From: Podochytrium sp. JEL0797
Lineage: Eukaryota > Chytridiomycota > Chytridiomycetes > Chytridiales > Chytriomycetaceae
Length of the DNA stretch: 46,208 nucleotides
NCBI GenBank assembly: GCA_027596195.1
Contig: JADGJG010000088.1
Location: 1-46,208 of the forward strand
Reading direction: 5' to 3'
The notes below the pieces were generated by a model that did not search any database, was not told where the DNA came from, and saw nothing but the letters and a program-made list of their open reading frames with translations. The translations under genes and the position numbers were made by a program. Below are positions 32,093 to 43,315 of this stretch, one piece after another (position 1 is the stretch's first letter; each line of letters begins with the position of its first letter).

Positions 32093-33514
32093 TTATTCGC
32101 TGCTCACGCGCCCTGCTTCAGCCAACACAATCTTCTTGACCAAAACAAATGGCTCCCCATCTTCATCCTGCTTAACCGTAAACTGCACGTTCAAAGTGTC
32201 ATAATCCAATTCATAGTCCTGCCCCTTTTCCTCTCTCTTTGCGGTATCCTCTGCCACATCCACCACCGTCTTGGGACTCTTGGTCTTCTTTCCACGTCCT
32301 TGATGGAACGACCGAATATCCAGCGACAGAATCGATTTCAACACAGACTGCACGGTTTCCGATTCGCCGCGTTTGTAGAATTTGAGAGCGCCTGCATCCA
32401 CATGGGACGTGAGGGACGTGAGGGATTCGGGAGTGTACGAGACGGGAAGCTCGTAAGGGTCAGAGATGCCGGCTTCGACCCAGGATGGGACGCGGGTTCC
32501 GAATCCGCCCGAGCAGGGAGGAGAGAACGGAGAGAATCCTGTGGGTGGAGTCGAGGGAGCGTCTTGGCAGGTGCTGGATTTCGAATGGAAGATGGTTTAG
32601 AGTCAAATACACGAGCTTGTGCTGTTAACACACCTCCCATCCCCATGCAACCACGGCTCGTTGATTTTCTTTCCATGATCCACAATCGCGTGCAGACACA
32701 CGGGGCAATCGGCAGGATTCCAGGGCTTGATGTCAAGGATTGGGGTCCCGTTCATCATGTCAAGTCCAGAAACGAATATTCTCCTGTTTTTGGCGTCCAC
32801 AGACTCGATTTTGACGAGAGACTGGCCGAATGGATTCGGGTGATGGGGAGATCGCGTTGCAAATACTGAAAAACAAGTGTCAGCAACATTGATATTCGAA
32901 GAACGCGCATTTGGTTTATGGCTACCTCCGGTGCTGCCGCCTCGGAGAAGTGGCGGGAACACTTTGGCCGCAAATAAAGGCACGGATTTGTTGAATTTGG
33001 AGGTTGAGAGAGTCGAAGATCGGGTTGCAAGTGGGCTGTTGGAGCTCTTGGATTCAGCATCGCTCGCGTTTGCGGCCGCAGCGGCAGCGTTTTCGGCAGT
33101 TCTCAAGAGCAGCTTCGGCAAGTTTGTGTTGTCATGGAAGATGAACAAGACAAAGACGTGAGAGTATCCGTCCAGACCACTGAAGGCTTCGATCGGCAAC
33201 TCCTTTTCAAATTGCAGGATTCCTCTGCTCCCGGAAACCAAGAGACCCTGGCGCGGAGTTCCGCGCTTACTCACGAAAGCGGATTCGACGGTGCCAATGA
33301 CCAAGGAGGGAAAGCCCACGTTCACGTCCTTGATGATGTTGACGACGTTCTCGCGAATCGACTTTTCGGCCGCGATTCTTCCCGCTCTTTCAGCGTGGAT
33401 CTTTTGCTTGCAGTGCTTGTGGACGCCATCGTCTTTGGTCCGCTGCGAAATAATCCAGCGGATCGATTCGGCACAGAGCGCGCCAAGGACAACGAAGCCG
33501 AGAACTTTGAGCAT
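32093..33514 (-). CDS. tRNA (adenine-N6)-methyltransferase TRMO-like (TSAA domain)
   Basis: Minus-strand exons 33514-32926, 32865-32634 and 32573-32093 encode 433 aa. A short N-terminal hydrophobic segment (VLGFVVLGALCAESI) and a charged helix are followed by the TSAA/TrmO beta-barrel: VIGTVESAF, then LDGYSHVFVLFIFH, then VFATRSPHHPNPFG with the family's RSPHRPN-type signature, then GLDMMNGTPILDIKPW. The C-terminal part begins VPSWV and ends in an acidic-basic tail. TrmO methylates N6 of t6A37 in tRNAs using SAM. A 60-nt in-frame intron interrupts the domain just before VFATRS; splicing restores the canonical motif. The N-terminal hydrophobic stretch may anchor or target the protein. Confidence 0.84.
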
Positions 33515-33543
33515 TCTCTGCGAAACAAAAAATCAAAAAAAAC

Positions 33544-34723
33544 ATGGTGCATTCCCAGTGTATTCCCCTCACTCGATCCCTTCTCCCCTCCTGACTCTCC
33601 ACTTTCTCATTCCCAGAACTTTCTCGGCGGATACGGCAGTGGAAGCGACAGCGAAGAGGAGCAGCCCGCAAAGCCGATTGTTGCAACCAAGAAGCCCAAG
33701 GCCAAAACCGTCCTCCTCCCCGCTCTTCCCGAACAACTTTCCGATGACGACGATTATATGCCAAAGAAGAAACCCGCAGAGGAATCACCTCTCCCTTCTG
33801 CCAATAGTGGCCGTTCCGGGCTCTTTAGCTTTCTCCCGGCCCCAAAGGCTTCGTCAACCGTCAAATCAAGTGTTTCCGCAACCACACTGATCCCGCAGAA
33901 TCTGAGAAAGCGTGCCGCCGCTGCTGTTTCGAAAATTGCGCAGTCAACTGAGGATGCCCAATCCGCGAAAAAACAACACGTCGAAGTGAATAAGATCGAA
34001 GAGGAATCCGAGAGCTTCTTTACGTTTGGTGAGATCTCTTGGTCAGATTCTTTCTTTCTGTTTTGTCTGAAATTTATGTTTGCAGATGTTCCAAAACCCT
34101 CCGCACCGCTCCCTCCGCCCTCATTCAAACCCTCCATTTCTTACGATCGCGATTCTACTCCCAACGAGCCAAAATATCCCGTTTCATACCCTTCCGCTCA
34201 TTACGCACCCTCCTCTTCCTTGGCCTACGCGTATTCCGAATCTGCTTCTTCGTCATACGTTTACAACCCCTCTGCTTCCGCAGCTCCCACATCCATCCAC
34301 CAGCAACCCGAAGAACCAACGCGATACACGCAAATTCATCTCGATGACGCGGCGTTGCATCAACTCGGACACCGCGGTGCGGGCGGGGCTTCGGTGAACA
34401 TTGTCGATCTGAATCACGAAGATCAGTTGGGTGGAGCCGAGGCGCGGTTGGAAACCATCAAGAATGTTTCGAGGGAGAGGACTGAGATGACCGCGTTTGA
34501 GGTGAATATCTGATTAGTTGTGTTGTTTTTTGGCGCGTGAGCCCCATTACCTAACCAACCTTTCTCTTTCTTTCAGCACTTGAAACCCAACAAGCTGGCG
34601 AAATCGAAACACAACATCATGGCATTGGCGTTTGAGGCAAAGTCGCGGGAACATGAGTTGAAGGAGGCGTATGCGGATCGGAGGCAGTCGAAATCGGCGA
34701 CTGCTAGTAAATATGGATTTTGA
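33544..34723 (+). CDS. PRCC-family nuclear protein
   Basis: Exons 33544-33546, 33617-34028, 34086-34501 and 34577-34723 encode 325 aa. The model has a start-codon-only first exon: ATG followed by a GT, with the next exon opening NFLGGYGSGSDSEEE, typical of PRCC N-termini. The middle is Pro/Ser-rich. The C-terminus is diagnostic: an acidic/Leu region, then HLKPNKLAKSKHNIMALAFE, then REHELKEAYADRR and a final SKYGF. PRCC proteins are nuclear and associate with splicing or mitotic checkpoint factors. The second intron (57 nt) is stop-free and in frame. The first exon is the weakest part of the model, because no in-fr ATG exists in exon 2 upstream of the conserved start. Confidence 0.82.
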
Positions 34724-35120
34724 AGTGCGTGTTCTTGGCAATAAACAACTTTGGCTCATGTGCTTTATGAAACGATGAAAATATCACTTGACACCACAAA
34801 AGCGGATGAAGAGCAGCGACGATTATTTGAACACGAAGGTAGACGTGTTGCTTGATGGATTGCTCTTTCTAACGGGCAGTGGGGACCCGTTCGTGAACGT
34901 GCTGTAAGGAGTCGGCACTCGGTGAGGTTTTGCAAGCTGATCGCGTGTAAGCAACGAGTTTCCATCCGACTGAGTCAATTTTGGCGACTTGTAATGCAGA
35001 ACATGCTGTCAAGTTTTGGAAAGGAGAAGAGAGGAAGGGGGGGGGGCGGCTGGGTGGGAAGGTTGAGAAAATGGAGATTACAAGAAACACTCAAATCCAA
35101 AGCCCCAGTGTCAGATCACC
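34724..35120. other. Intergenic between PRCC and the alpha-kinase gene
   Basis: Contains the PRCC 3' UTR (AATAAA-like CAATAAA near 34740) and the promoter of the kinase gene, including a run of ten G at 35037-35046. No gene is seen. Confidence 0.55.
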
Positions 35121-37277
35121 ATGTCCTCCATCGCTGGCACGCTCCTGTCCTGCGTTCACGGCCGTGACCGAAGGGCCCTTCGACACATTGACAAGAAAGA
35201 CCTGCTCGCGGCCGTCCAGTTTGGCCGCAAGGAGCGCGGATATCCGAATCGCATCACGGGCGAGGGGAGGTGGAAATACACGTTTGCCAACATTGTGTAC
35301 ATCACGGATGAGACGAGCAGACACGAAGTGACGTCTTATGTTCTTCCGTTGGAGATTGAGAAGGTTCTCGTGACGGAGGAGGGGTTACGAATGCACAAGG
35401 AATGGCAGAAGTCGTTGAGAGAGAACCATCGCCTCTGCACATCGCATACGGTTCTTGTCGTTGATCAGAGTGGATCGATGAAGACGTCGGACGTGGAGGA
35501 TTATCGCCACAGGTACTTGTTTTGATCTCCCACCCACCCAACCACTCATAACTGAATTAGATCGGATGCCGTCTTTGCTACTATCGCGTTGGACTTTGTC
35601 GGCAAATCCCTCGACTCTGGCCAGGCCCTCCCAACCAACGCCCTCACCCTGATCGAGTTCAGTGATACAGCCGACGTGACAATCGACCGCGAACCCATCA
35701 CCAACGTGCTCTTCAACAAACTGATTGACAAGCGCACTTCAGCAAAGCCCCACTCTCATGGAAACTACGAATCTGCGTTGAAACTCTGCGAACGCGTGTT
35801 GGCACTCGATGAAGGCAACCAAGACTGCGCCATTCTCCTCCTCTTCCTATCCGACGGCCGTCCCAGCGATCACCGCGCGTTGGGGGAAACGCATGAACAA
35901 GTGTTTGGAACCAAAGTCCTCGAGTTGAGTCGCAAGTTCAAGAAGCAACTCACGTTGGGGACGATTGGGTTCGCGGGGGAAGGGACGGATTTCGGGGTGT
36001 TAAATGAGATGGCGAGGCAGGCGAATTTGGGGGGATCCATGGGCGTGTTTCAAAAATCGCAGGCGAGTGCGGTGGCGTTGAGTTCGGCGGTGAGTTTGTT
36101 GGGGTCGCAGTTGTCGCAGACGCAGACGCGTTTGACGGCTTTGGCGGCTTCGAGGTTGGTTAGTCGTGGAACTGTGCGCACGTTGGAAACGGAGGGGTTT
36201 AAGCGGTTTGCGAATTCGGGTGGAATGAGTGGGTGGATCAGCTACATCCAAGATGTGAAGAGACAAGAATGGGTCGCAGTACGTGGAGCAAGAAATGGAG
36301 GCCATTGGCAGTCGCATTCGCTCGTCAATCCTGGAGCTTGTGGCGTGGCGATTCGTGCCAAGACTCTGGGGCGCGGGGCCGAGCGGGTTGTGTTCCAATT
36401 GCGAGAAATCAAACGCGCCCTGGATGGATCCATGGAGCTGGTTGGTACAGACCTCGTCGCCAAGGAGTCTATTCACGTCGAGCTTATGGAAATGAAGCGG
36501 GACTTCCATCGCATTTTTTGCTACACGCAAGCAAAGTCGCAAGATTTGGCCAGACAGTTCAACGAGGAAGTCATCCGCCGAGCCAGTCCCAGTCAGCGAG
36601 GCAAGCTTCCTCTCATTCGCTTCTTGGACTGCTTTGTTTATACCATGTACGACGAAGAGCAAAGGGGAATCAGAGGAGTCCTGGTTGAAAAGATGATCAA
36701 CACGGAAAAGTACGTGAAGTGGAACGGGAATGAAGGCAGTGTGAAAGGAGTTTCGCAACAGACCGTTGCTCTCGGGTTGTTTGCGAAGGGGATTCCACAG
36801 TTTGATGATCCAGCAGTCGTCCCCGACACTTGTAAACAGTTGGGCGCCATCGTGGAGGAATCTGAAGAGGAATCAGACGAGGAATTCGAGGATCTCGTTC
36901 CCATGACGCTGCCAACAAGATCTGTTGTTTCTGCGGTGGAGGATTGGAATATGGAAGACTTCCCACAGGCGTTTTCGCACTTTACCTATCGTCGCAGCAA
37001 CCGCAAGCTCTTGGTTTGTGACCTCCAAGGCGTTCTGGACATGACGAGATCCCCTCCCAGTGAGCTCTGATAAATTTCTCATTTTCACGATTCCGCTGAC
37101 CTTTACGTTTCTGCAGTGTTCGAACTGACCGATCCCGTGATTCATTACGCGTCTCATAATCGCAAGAACGTGTATGGAAGAACCGATCACGGCCGGAAAG
37201 GATTCGGGAAGTTCTTTGCTACGCACAAGTGCAACCAGGTGTGTCGAATGCTTGGATTGCCAAGCGACAATCTGTGA
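35121..37277 (+). CDS. VWA-domain alpha-kinase (VwkA-like)
   Basis: Exons 35121-35512, 35561-37059 and 37117-37277 encode 683 aa. After about 105 residues of unknown fold, a von Willebrand A domain begins with the MIDAS motif DQSGS (residues 115-119) and continues to about residue 300. The alpha-kinase domain follows, starting near GWISYIQDVKRQEW. It holds LVAKES (likely the nucleotide-binding Lys region), SHFTYRRSNRKLLVCDLQGV and the zinc-binding end FFATHKCNQVC. An acidic insertion (EESEEESDEEFEDL) splits the domain. This is the VWA/alpha-kinase architecture known from Dictyostelium VwkA and many fungi, where it phosphorylates myosin-type or membrane-trafficking targets. The substrate is unknown here. 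Confidence 0.86.
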
Positions 37278-37506
37278 CGACTGATCTGGAGTTGGATAGC
37301 TGAAAGAGTCCGCCTTGTGTTATTTTTTCTTTTCTGTTCTTTTGCTGCGATCATTTTTTTCCCGCGGTTTCGCTGAAAGCTATCAAACTATCAAAACAAT
37401 CAACCCACTGCCAATCACGCTTATCCGACCAGCCCCGTTATTTCGCTAAAAATCTGACCGTGAGCTTTTATTGCGTGCTTCTCTCGCTCGAACAACGGGC
37501 ATCAAA

Positions 37507-39029
37507 TCAAAAGTCTCTCCCAAACAACTTGGCCGCATTCGCGCGATTGATTTTCTCCAGCACCTCCACTCCATCTCCGCCATGTGCCTCAAAGAACGAA
37601 TCCAACCCATCTGCCGCCGCTTGCGAAGAGAAAATCGGAGCATAAAACACGTCGCTTCCAAACAGAATGCGACCTGGGTCCGCAACCTCCAACAACGCCT
37701 TCAACTGCGCAGGACTCGTGCTCAACGCAACGTCGTAGTAGAACTTGCGGAACTCTTTCATCATTTGCATGTAGTTCAGTGGCGTCTTGAGGCTTGGTAC
37801 GAGTCCCGTTCCGCAGATTCGCTGTGCGAGATAGGGAACGGTTCCACCTCCGTGGCTGAGGATGAAGGAAATCTCGGGGAATTTTGCAGTGGTTCCGCTG
37901 GTGACCAAATCTGCTGCCATGCGAGTGGTTTCTTGGGTGTAATCCATGAACGGCATTGGAAGGAAGTCGGAAACTTGCGCATATGGCCCGTGCGTTGGGT
38001 GCGTGAAAACAACGGCGCGGCGCTTGTTCAGTTCTTCCCAGATGGGCTCGAACGATGGGTGCCCCAAATAGCGAGTTTCGTCGTTTGACGCATAAGACGT
38101 GAAAATGACGAACCCGGCAGCACCGAGGACGTCACACGCGTGCTGAATCTCCGCCAACACTCCCTCCACGTCAAACAAGTTTGGGACAGACGCAAAGAAG
38201 GAGAAACGCGCGGGATCGTCCTTGACGATCTTGCTCGAGAATTCGTTGATGCTGCGAGCCATTTCTCTGCTTTGGTCCTTTGGAAACAAAGCGGGACCAG
38301 GAGCCGTGACGGACATGACACCGTGTAAGATTTTGAGGAGCGACATGCGTTCTTTGGCGGCTTCGAGGGTCCATGTTGGGGTCACTTTCGGGAAACCACT
38401 CGGGTCTCCTCCAGCAGCTTCGACGGCATCGCGGTAGAAATCGGGAATGATGTGCTGAATTCGCGTGGTGCGTCAGCCGGCAACCAACAAATTCAACGTT
38501 TCCTCACGAAGTGCGTGTCGACACGGAATGCTGCTTTCTCTACACTTTCCGAGTGTCGGTACTTGTCAGCCATCTCGGCAACAAACGAAATGAGTTGCGC
38601 CTGTGCTCTAACGCTCGACAAATCGCCCAGGTTCCTCCAAGCTCTGTGAACCAGAAAGAGTCAGCAATCAATGTGCTCAAAACTATTCTCTAACGTAACT
38701 GGAGTTTCGCCTGAGCCGCAATCTCGAAAAACTGAGGGTGGATGTCTTCGGAGGTGGAAACGGGGCCTTCCGATGCTTGCATGATCAGCGCGAATGCTCT
38801 CACTTTCTCGTCGTTCGTCATTTCCCCAGCGTATCTGACGTGCTTGAGGCTCATGGCAGCGGCAATGAAGTGCTCGTTGCCCTGAGTTGTTGATTGATCA
38901 ATTCCAAACCCGATACGCGGCAAAGGGTTATACCGTCGAGGCAATGGCGAACGGGTTCGGCTCGAGCTTGTCGCGCGGGGCAGGGAGGAGAGAGGTATCA
39001 GAACCAAAGAGAGAGTTGAAGAATTGCAT
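37507..39029 (-). CDS. Amidohydrolase (ACMSD-like) with N-terminal helical extension
   Basis: Proposed minus-strand exons 39029-38934, 38881-38695, 38641-38508 and 38454-37507 encode 454 aa. The C-terminal 320 residues are a metal-dependent amidohydrolase-2 barrel: VDTHFHIIPDFYRDA at its start (one metal His replaced by Phe in the HxH pair as spliced), then VVFTHPTHGPY, ILSHGGGTVPYLAQRI and ILFGSDVFYAP. Such enzymes include aminocarboxymuconate-semialdehyde decarboxylase relatives. The upstream three exons encode about 130 residues of unknown helical sequence in frame with it. The minimal alternative starts at Met 38573 (337 aa). A one-step shift of the third-exon acceptor (38643 instead of 38641) would break the fusion, so the extension is provisional. 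Confidence 0.6.
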
Positions 39030-39162
39030 CGTGATTTGTGGGGGGGCGCTTGTTGCAATTGGTTGCTTTTCGTTGTTTTTTTTTGGATTGCTTGGCGGTG
39101 GCGAGCTCCGCAGCCCACCCCAAGCCCACTTCACGCGTTCAAAAACTAATATACCATATCTT

Positions 39163-40085
39163 TTACAACACAAAAAACAACACAATCAATGCACATACTG
39201 CCACGCCCACTCTCACCCCAGCACCCTCCGGACCCCAAACCTCCGGATACGACACCAACTGATTGTTCCCGGCAATCACAAACGGCGCCAAACTCTTCCC
39301 CGGGAACGGCTGTCCTTGTTTGTAGCACTGCACTTGCCCCGGATTCATCTGCATATAATATTGCGGGTCCAACCCGTCTCCAACGATACGCAACTCGTAA
39401 TCTCCCGGCTGCAGACCGTCAATCTTCCAAATGTAATGAGATGGTGATCCAGGGATGTTCAACGCGATGGCTGGGTTTTCGTAGAAGGTTTTGGGTGTCG
39501 GGGCGCTTGAAGAATCGAACCCGTTGTTGGTGGCGGAGCGGGCCCAATAGATGCTGATGGTTGCGGGGGTTACGGCATTAAGCTGGCAGTGGAATCGTGA
39601 GCATGGCAAGAATAAATAAGGAGATGGCACGATTTTCGACTCACGGAGTACGACCAAGTAATGTTGAGATTTCCACCAACAACCCCGTAATTCGTCGCAA
39701 GGCTGTTGCCGTTCGGTGCAATCAAGTAGATTCCTCCCGGTTGGGCATTCTGATTGGGAACACAAGGGGCAGAAGAGTTGTTGGTGCCCGAGTTGCCCGA
39801 GTTGGTGTTTCCTCCACCGTTGGTGTTTTCTCCGGAGTTGCCGCCGTTGTTGCCGGACCCAGTGGTTGCCGGGTTGCTCGGAGAAGATGAAGGGAAGCTT
39901 TCTTGGGAAGCTGTGGCAGTTGAACTTTCTCCCTCGTTGGTGACGATGGTATCGGAGGGCGCAGCCTCGCTGGGTGACGGAGAAGTGATGATTTCAGTTT
40001 CGGACACTTGTTCGGTGGTGTTTTGCGCGAATGCTGCCACCAGGAACAGCAGCCAGGCGAAGCGTCCAATGGTAGATGACAGCAT
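39163..40085 (-). CDS. GPI-anchored Ser/Thr-rich wall protein
   Basis: Minus-strand exons 40085-39645 and 39582-39163 encode 286 aa. It has a signal peptide (WLLFLVAAFAQ), a Ser/Thr/Glu-rich then Gly/Asn-rich stalk (about 20-105), and a beta-sandwich-like domain of about 140 residues (from PGGIYLIAPNG, with LNITWSYS across the intron, to KIDGLQPGDYELRI). A hydrophobic C-terminus (VGVAVCALIVLFFVL) signals GPI attachment. The layout resembles fungal surface proteins with a KRE9/KNH1-like or DUF7137-like ectodomain, but the family match is tentative. It probably resides in the cell wall or plasma membrane. The phase-0 intron lies inside the domain. Confidence 0.72.
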
Positions 40086-40346
40086 GATCTCTGAGTGCAA
40101 TGGAAAAAATGGGTTCAACAGCTTATATCGTAACAACGAGTTCGAAAATTTGCCAAGGCGGCCGCGCTGTTTTTTCTTTTACTGGCAATTGAAGAGCTGC
40201 AGACATTCGGAGATAACTTCAGGCTCTTCCACATGTCAAAAATCGACTCCTCGGCGACCGATCCAGATTACAGAAATGAAGAATTGCTATTCATTCCAGC
40301 TGAAGATTTTATTCTTCCGGATATTACAGAATGAACTTCGAAGTTC

Positions 40347-42110
40347 TCACGCATTCGGATTATTATTCTTCAAATGCTGCGGAGATGACCCAAACAGCGA
40401 CTTCCACATGAACGCCTCGGACAGCAAAAGTTCGATATCCCGATCCCCCCATGACGCCGTCGGTGTGGACTGCAAGAACTGAATGATGTCTGGGAACTGT
40501 GTATGCGAACAGAAGTTTTTTAGTCAAAATGTACCCCAAGAGACCAAAAAACGCGTTTACCTCCAACTTTTTCAACTCGGCCGACCATTTGACCAAAAAC
40601 GCGGCGCACACGTACAAATGGAACTCAGATAGCCCCTCGATCCCTTCGGCTTGGTATGAGTCCCACATCCGAATGGTTGACTTGAGTGGCAACTCGCGCA
40701 TCAGGAGACAGTTCATCCATCGGAACGCGAATTGAATAAACTCGACGCCTTCTTTTTGAAAGTGAGCCGCGAGTTGGGCTGTTTTGATAGCATTCGGGGA
40801 ATATGTGCGAGATTTAGAGCTCAAAATAATGGTCTCAAAATAACTCACCATCAATCCGGTTGATCAACTCCTTCAGCCGAGCAATCTGCCGCTGAATCCC
40901 TGGCTGAGCGTGTGTATAATTGTCTTGGATTCCATCCAACAGCCGCGTGAGACACCAATACGTATCCGCTTCGACCTCCGCGAGGGTTGTTTTCGAGATG
41001 TGCGACACGTCAGTGGTTTCAACGTCGTCGGGGACATATGATTGCAAGAAGACTTGGTAGAAAGGCGTCGCAAGGTCGTTGATGCCTTGAACGTATCCGG
41101 AGGCTGGGTGACGGATGGCCCAAATATAGAGGATTCGTTCGAGGGACTGTTTTGTTGATGGGAAACGCGTGAGATTCAATCTGGGGCACTATCATGTTCC
41201 TCGTGCTCCTAGTTCCCCATCGCTCGCTGGGTTCAATATTCGCATTCTCGTGGGGATCTTTATGACCTCGTCATTGATCCACGTCACAACACCAACTTCT
41301 GCCATAAATCGCTCCCATTCTCACTCTCGCGACATTTTTCATCAGCGCGTATTTACCTCCCGAATCACTTCACTCTGATACAGCCGAATCGTCGAATTGG
41401 TTCGCAACACGTCAATGTGAACCTGATGCACAAGGGCTGGATCGAGCCCAGATTTCCCTTCTTCCGAAAACTGTTGCAGTACGTAATCTTCGTATTCAGT
41501 TCGCTTCTGCGCGAGGATCTTGTCTCGTTGTTGCGAGTTGGTCGGGAGGTAACCCTGTGTTTTCGCGCCAAAACAACACGGAACGATGATCAGATGGACC
41601 CCCTCGAGCGCCATCCTGCGCAGGGCATCTCACCATCAAGATCTTCCACACGGTGTGTCTGATCTCCTCCGGAACGCCCATCCAACTCAGCTTTTTGAGC
41701 TGCTCCATGTCAATGACGCTCGCCTCGAGCAGCGCCTCAAACTTTTTGAAGCGGATCGATTTCATGTTGAGTTCGGCCACGGCGCCGAGCATTTGCGATT
41801 CGGCTGATTTGGGACGCCCTAGTTTTGTTGGCGTTTTAATTTCGAAAGCCCCATGTTGCAATGCAGGTGACAAACCAACCTGGCGACGAGGAGAGTTCCG
41901 AATGGCCCTTGACGGCTTGCGGGTTTTTGATGGAGTGGCCAGAGAGGCTGGGGCTCGCGGGGGGGTGGTGCTCGCCGCCTTTGTGCTGCATTTGGTCACT
42001 TTTTTTGTCGTTGGAATTTGGACAAGCGAGGGTTTCCTGCAAGCAATAACTGGGTCAATCAGTAGTCCGTTATTATACCTCCTTGATTCGCTCGTTGATT
42101 TTGTTGTCAT
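40347..42110 (-). CDS. TBC-domain RabGAP, GYP1/TBC1D22 type
   Basis: Minus-strand exons 42110-41634, 41554-41357, 41146-40849, 40778-40561 and 40496-40347 encode 446 aa. A basic, Ser/Thr-rich N-terminus (about 115 residues) precedes the TBC domain. Both catalytic fingers are visible: the Arg finger in VHIDVLRT and the Gln finger in SGYVQG. LERILYIWAIRHPASGYVQG, LLDGIQDNYTHAQPGIQ, QFAFRWMNCLLMREL and IELLLSEAFMW are characteristic of the GYP1/TBC1D22 branch, which inactivates Ypt1/Rab1 or Rab33-type GTPases at the Golgi. The second intron is long for this genome (210 nt); its acceptor was chosen because it restores the uninterrupted domain. Confidence 0.86.
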
Positions 42111-42787
42111 GCTAAGCTGTCAAAAATTCGCACACAACGCGTCCACGAAGCGAAACCGAAATGCAACCCATAACCAATCTGCTCCAGTTCTCGCGTCTAC
42201 TCTTCCGTGTATTAAATTCTCTGGCAGCATTCACCCTCCTGATCTTTCGCGTACCCGTCGCGAACGCGATGTCATCCGAAACCCCATCCTCCTTAGAATC
42301 CCAAGCTCCACCCACCTCTCCACCGTTCTATCCCTCTGGGAGCTCTCGCCTCCACCAGGCTGGTCCATCAATACATTACTTTGCCGGATTACGGACATTT
42401 TCATCCCTCAATCCCACCTCTAATTTATTTAATTTTTCACGGCGCATGGTTTCTGGTCGTCATCTAGGGCTGTAATCGGTCGCATAGCCCTAGGCCTCCC
42501 AGGTTAATATTAATCATTTTTTTTATATTTCATACGAAAGGAAAAGGGGGATGCAATTTTTATTCCCGAATTGTATTCGTGTTTTAACAATCACGTAGCT
42601 ATACAAAGTGTTTGTATATGAGGTTGGATGCGAGATACGCAGGCCTTTTTGATTTGGAGTTCAGTTCATCAAATAATGTAGGGATTTCCATTCATTATTC
42701 AAACTCTCTGGAGTTCTGCTTCAAAATACTACAAAAGCGGCAAGCTTCCCTCTTTCCCATTGCATCAAAACCACCAGTAGAATTCCG
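42111..42787. other. Intergenic, no supported gene
   Basis: A 104-codon plus-strand frame at 42161-42475 starts with a hydrophobic stretch but resembles nothing I know and lies in the promoter region of the RabGAP gene. The right part is AT-rich and presumably the promoter of the secreted lectin; GAGTTCTGCTTCAAA at about 42713 recurs downstream. Confidence 0.5.
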
Positions 42788-43315
42788 ATGCAGCTCTCCT
42801 TCATCGCCTTGGCCGCCACCCTGGCAACAATTGCCTCCGCCTCCGTTGACTTCACGATTGTCAAAACAAACGAGCAATCCGGCGGCAACTGGGGAGTCGC
42901 CCACTTGTTTGAGTTCAACAACAACGTGCTCGTTCATTACAACGACGACACGGACCCCAACCACCCAGACGCGATTGATTATCAAAAATGGCACGTGACG
43001 GACCACGACGGGGGTTCTCAAATCAGAAACCTCCTCAGTGGAAACTGCATCGACGCGTACGCGAAGGGGGATGGCACGTATGGGGTGCACATGTTTGGGT
43101 GTGATGTTACAAACCAAAACCAGTGGTGGAACGTGCACCAGCATTTGGAGAGTGCGAACCCGATTCAACATGCTGTCTTCGGTAATCAGTGTCTCAATAG
43201 TGCGTCGGATAATTATGGCACTGTGATGGGCCCGTGCATTGATTTGGGTGAGAATGACGCTGGAACCAACCACAATCCAAGATTTAATGATGATTGGTAC
43301 TTTGCTGCCCTTTGA
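42788..43315 (+). CDS. Secreted beta-trefoil (ricin-B-type) lectin-like protein
   Basis: Single exon for 175 aa with a signal peptide (LSFIALAATLATIASA). The mature part of about 155 residues carries NLLSGNCIDAYAKGDGTY followed by MFGCDV and NQNQWWNV. This is the CxDA...G...GC...NQxW pattern of carbohydrate-binding beta-trefoil subdomains. Only one clear QxW-type repeat is seen, so the fold is probable rather than certain. No catalytic chain is present. AATAAA at 43320-43325 follows directly. Two partial copies of the 5' end lie downstream. Probable role: extracellular sugar binding. Confidence 0.7.
   Translation: MQLSFIALAATLATIASASVDFTIVKTNEQSGGNWGVAHLFEFNNNVLVHYNDDTDPNHPDAIDYQKWHVTDHDGGSQIRNLLSGNCIDAYAKGDGTYGVHMFGCDVTNQNQWWNVHQHLESANPIQHAVFGNQCLNSASDNYGTVMGPCIDLGENDAGTNHNPRFNDDWYFAAL

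Noticed and set aside
31793..32869. 358-codon plus-strand frame
   Set aside because: It is antisense to SEM1 and the 3' half of the TRMO-like gene, both supported by family motifs and splice sites.
33134..33616. Long plus-strand extension upstream of PRCC
   Set aside because: The frame is continuous with PRCC exon 2 but runs antisense through the first exon of the TRMO-like gene; the PRCC N-terminus begins at NFLGGYGSG.
36000..36758. 252-codon minus-strand frame
   Set aside because: Antisense to the alpha-kinase domain; no recognisable domain.
41822..41882. Possible GT-AG intron in RabGAP exon 1
   Set aside because: The 61-nt segment would shift the frame away from the TBC domain, whereas reading through keeps it intact.
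42161..42475. 104-codon plus-strand frame with hydrophobic start
   Set aside because: No similarity, and it sits in the promoter region of the RabGAP gene; not enough evidence to call a gene.
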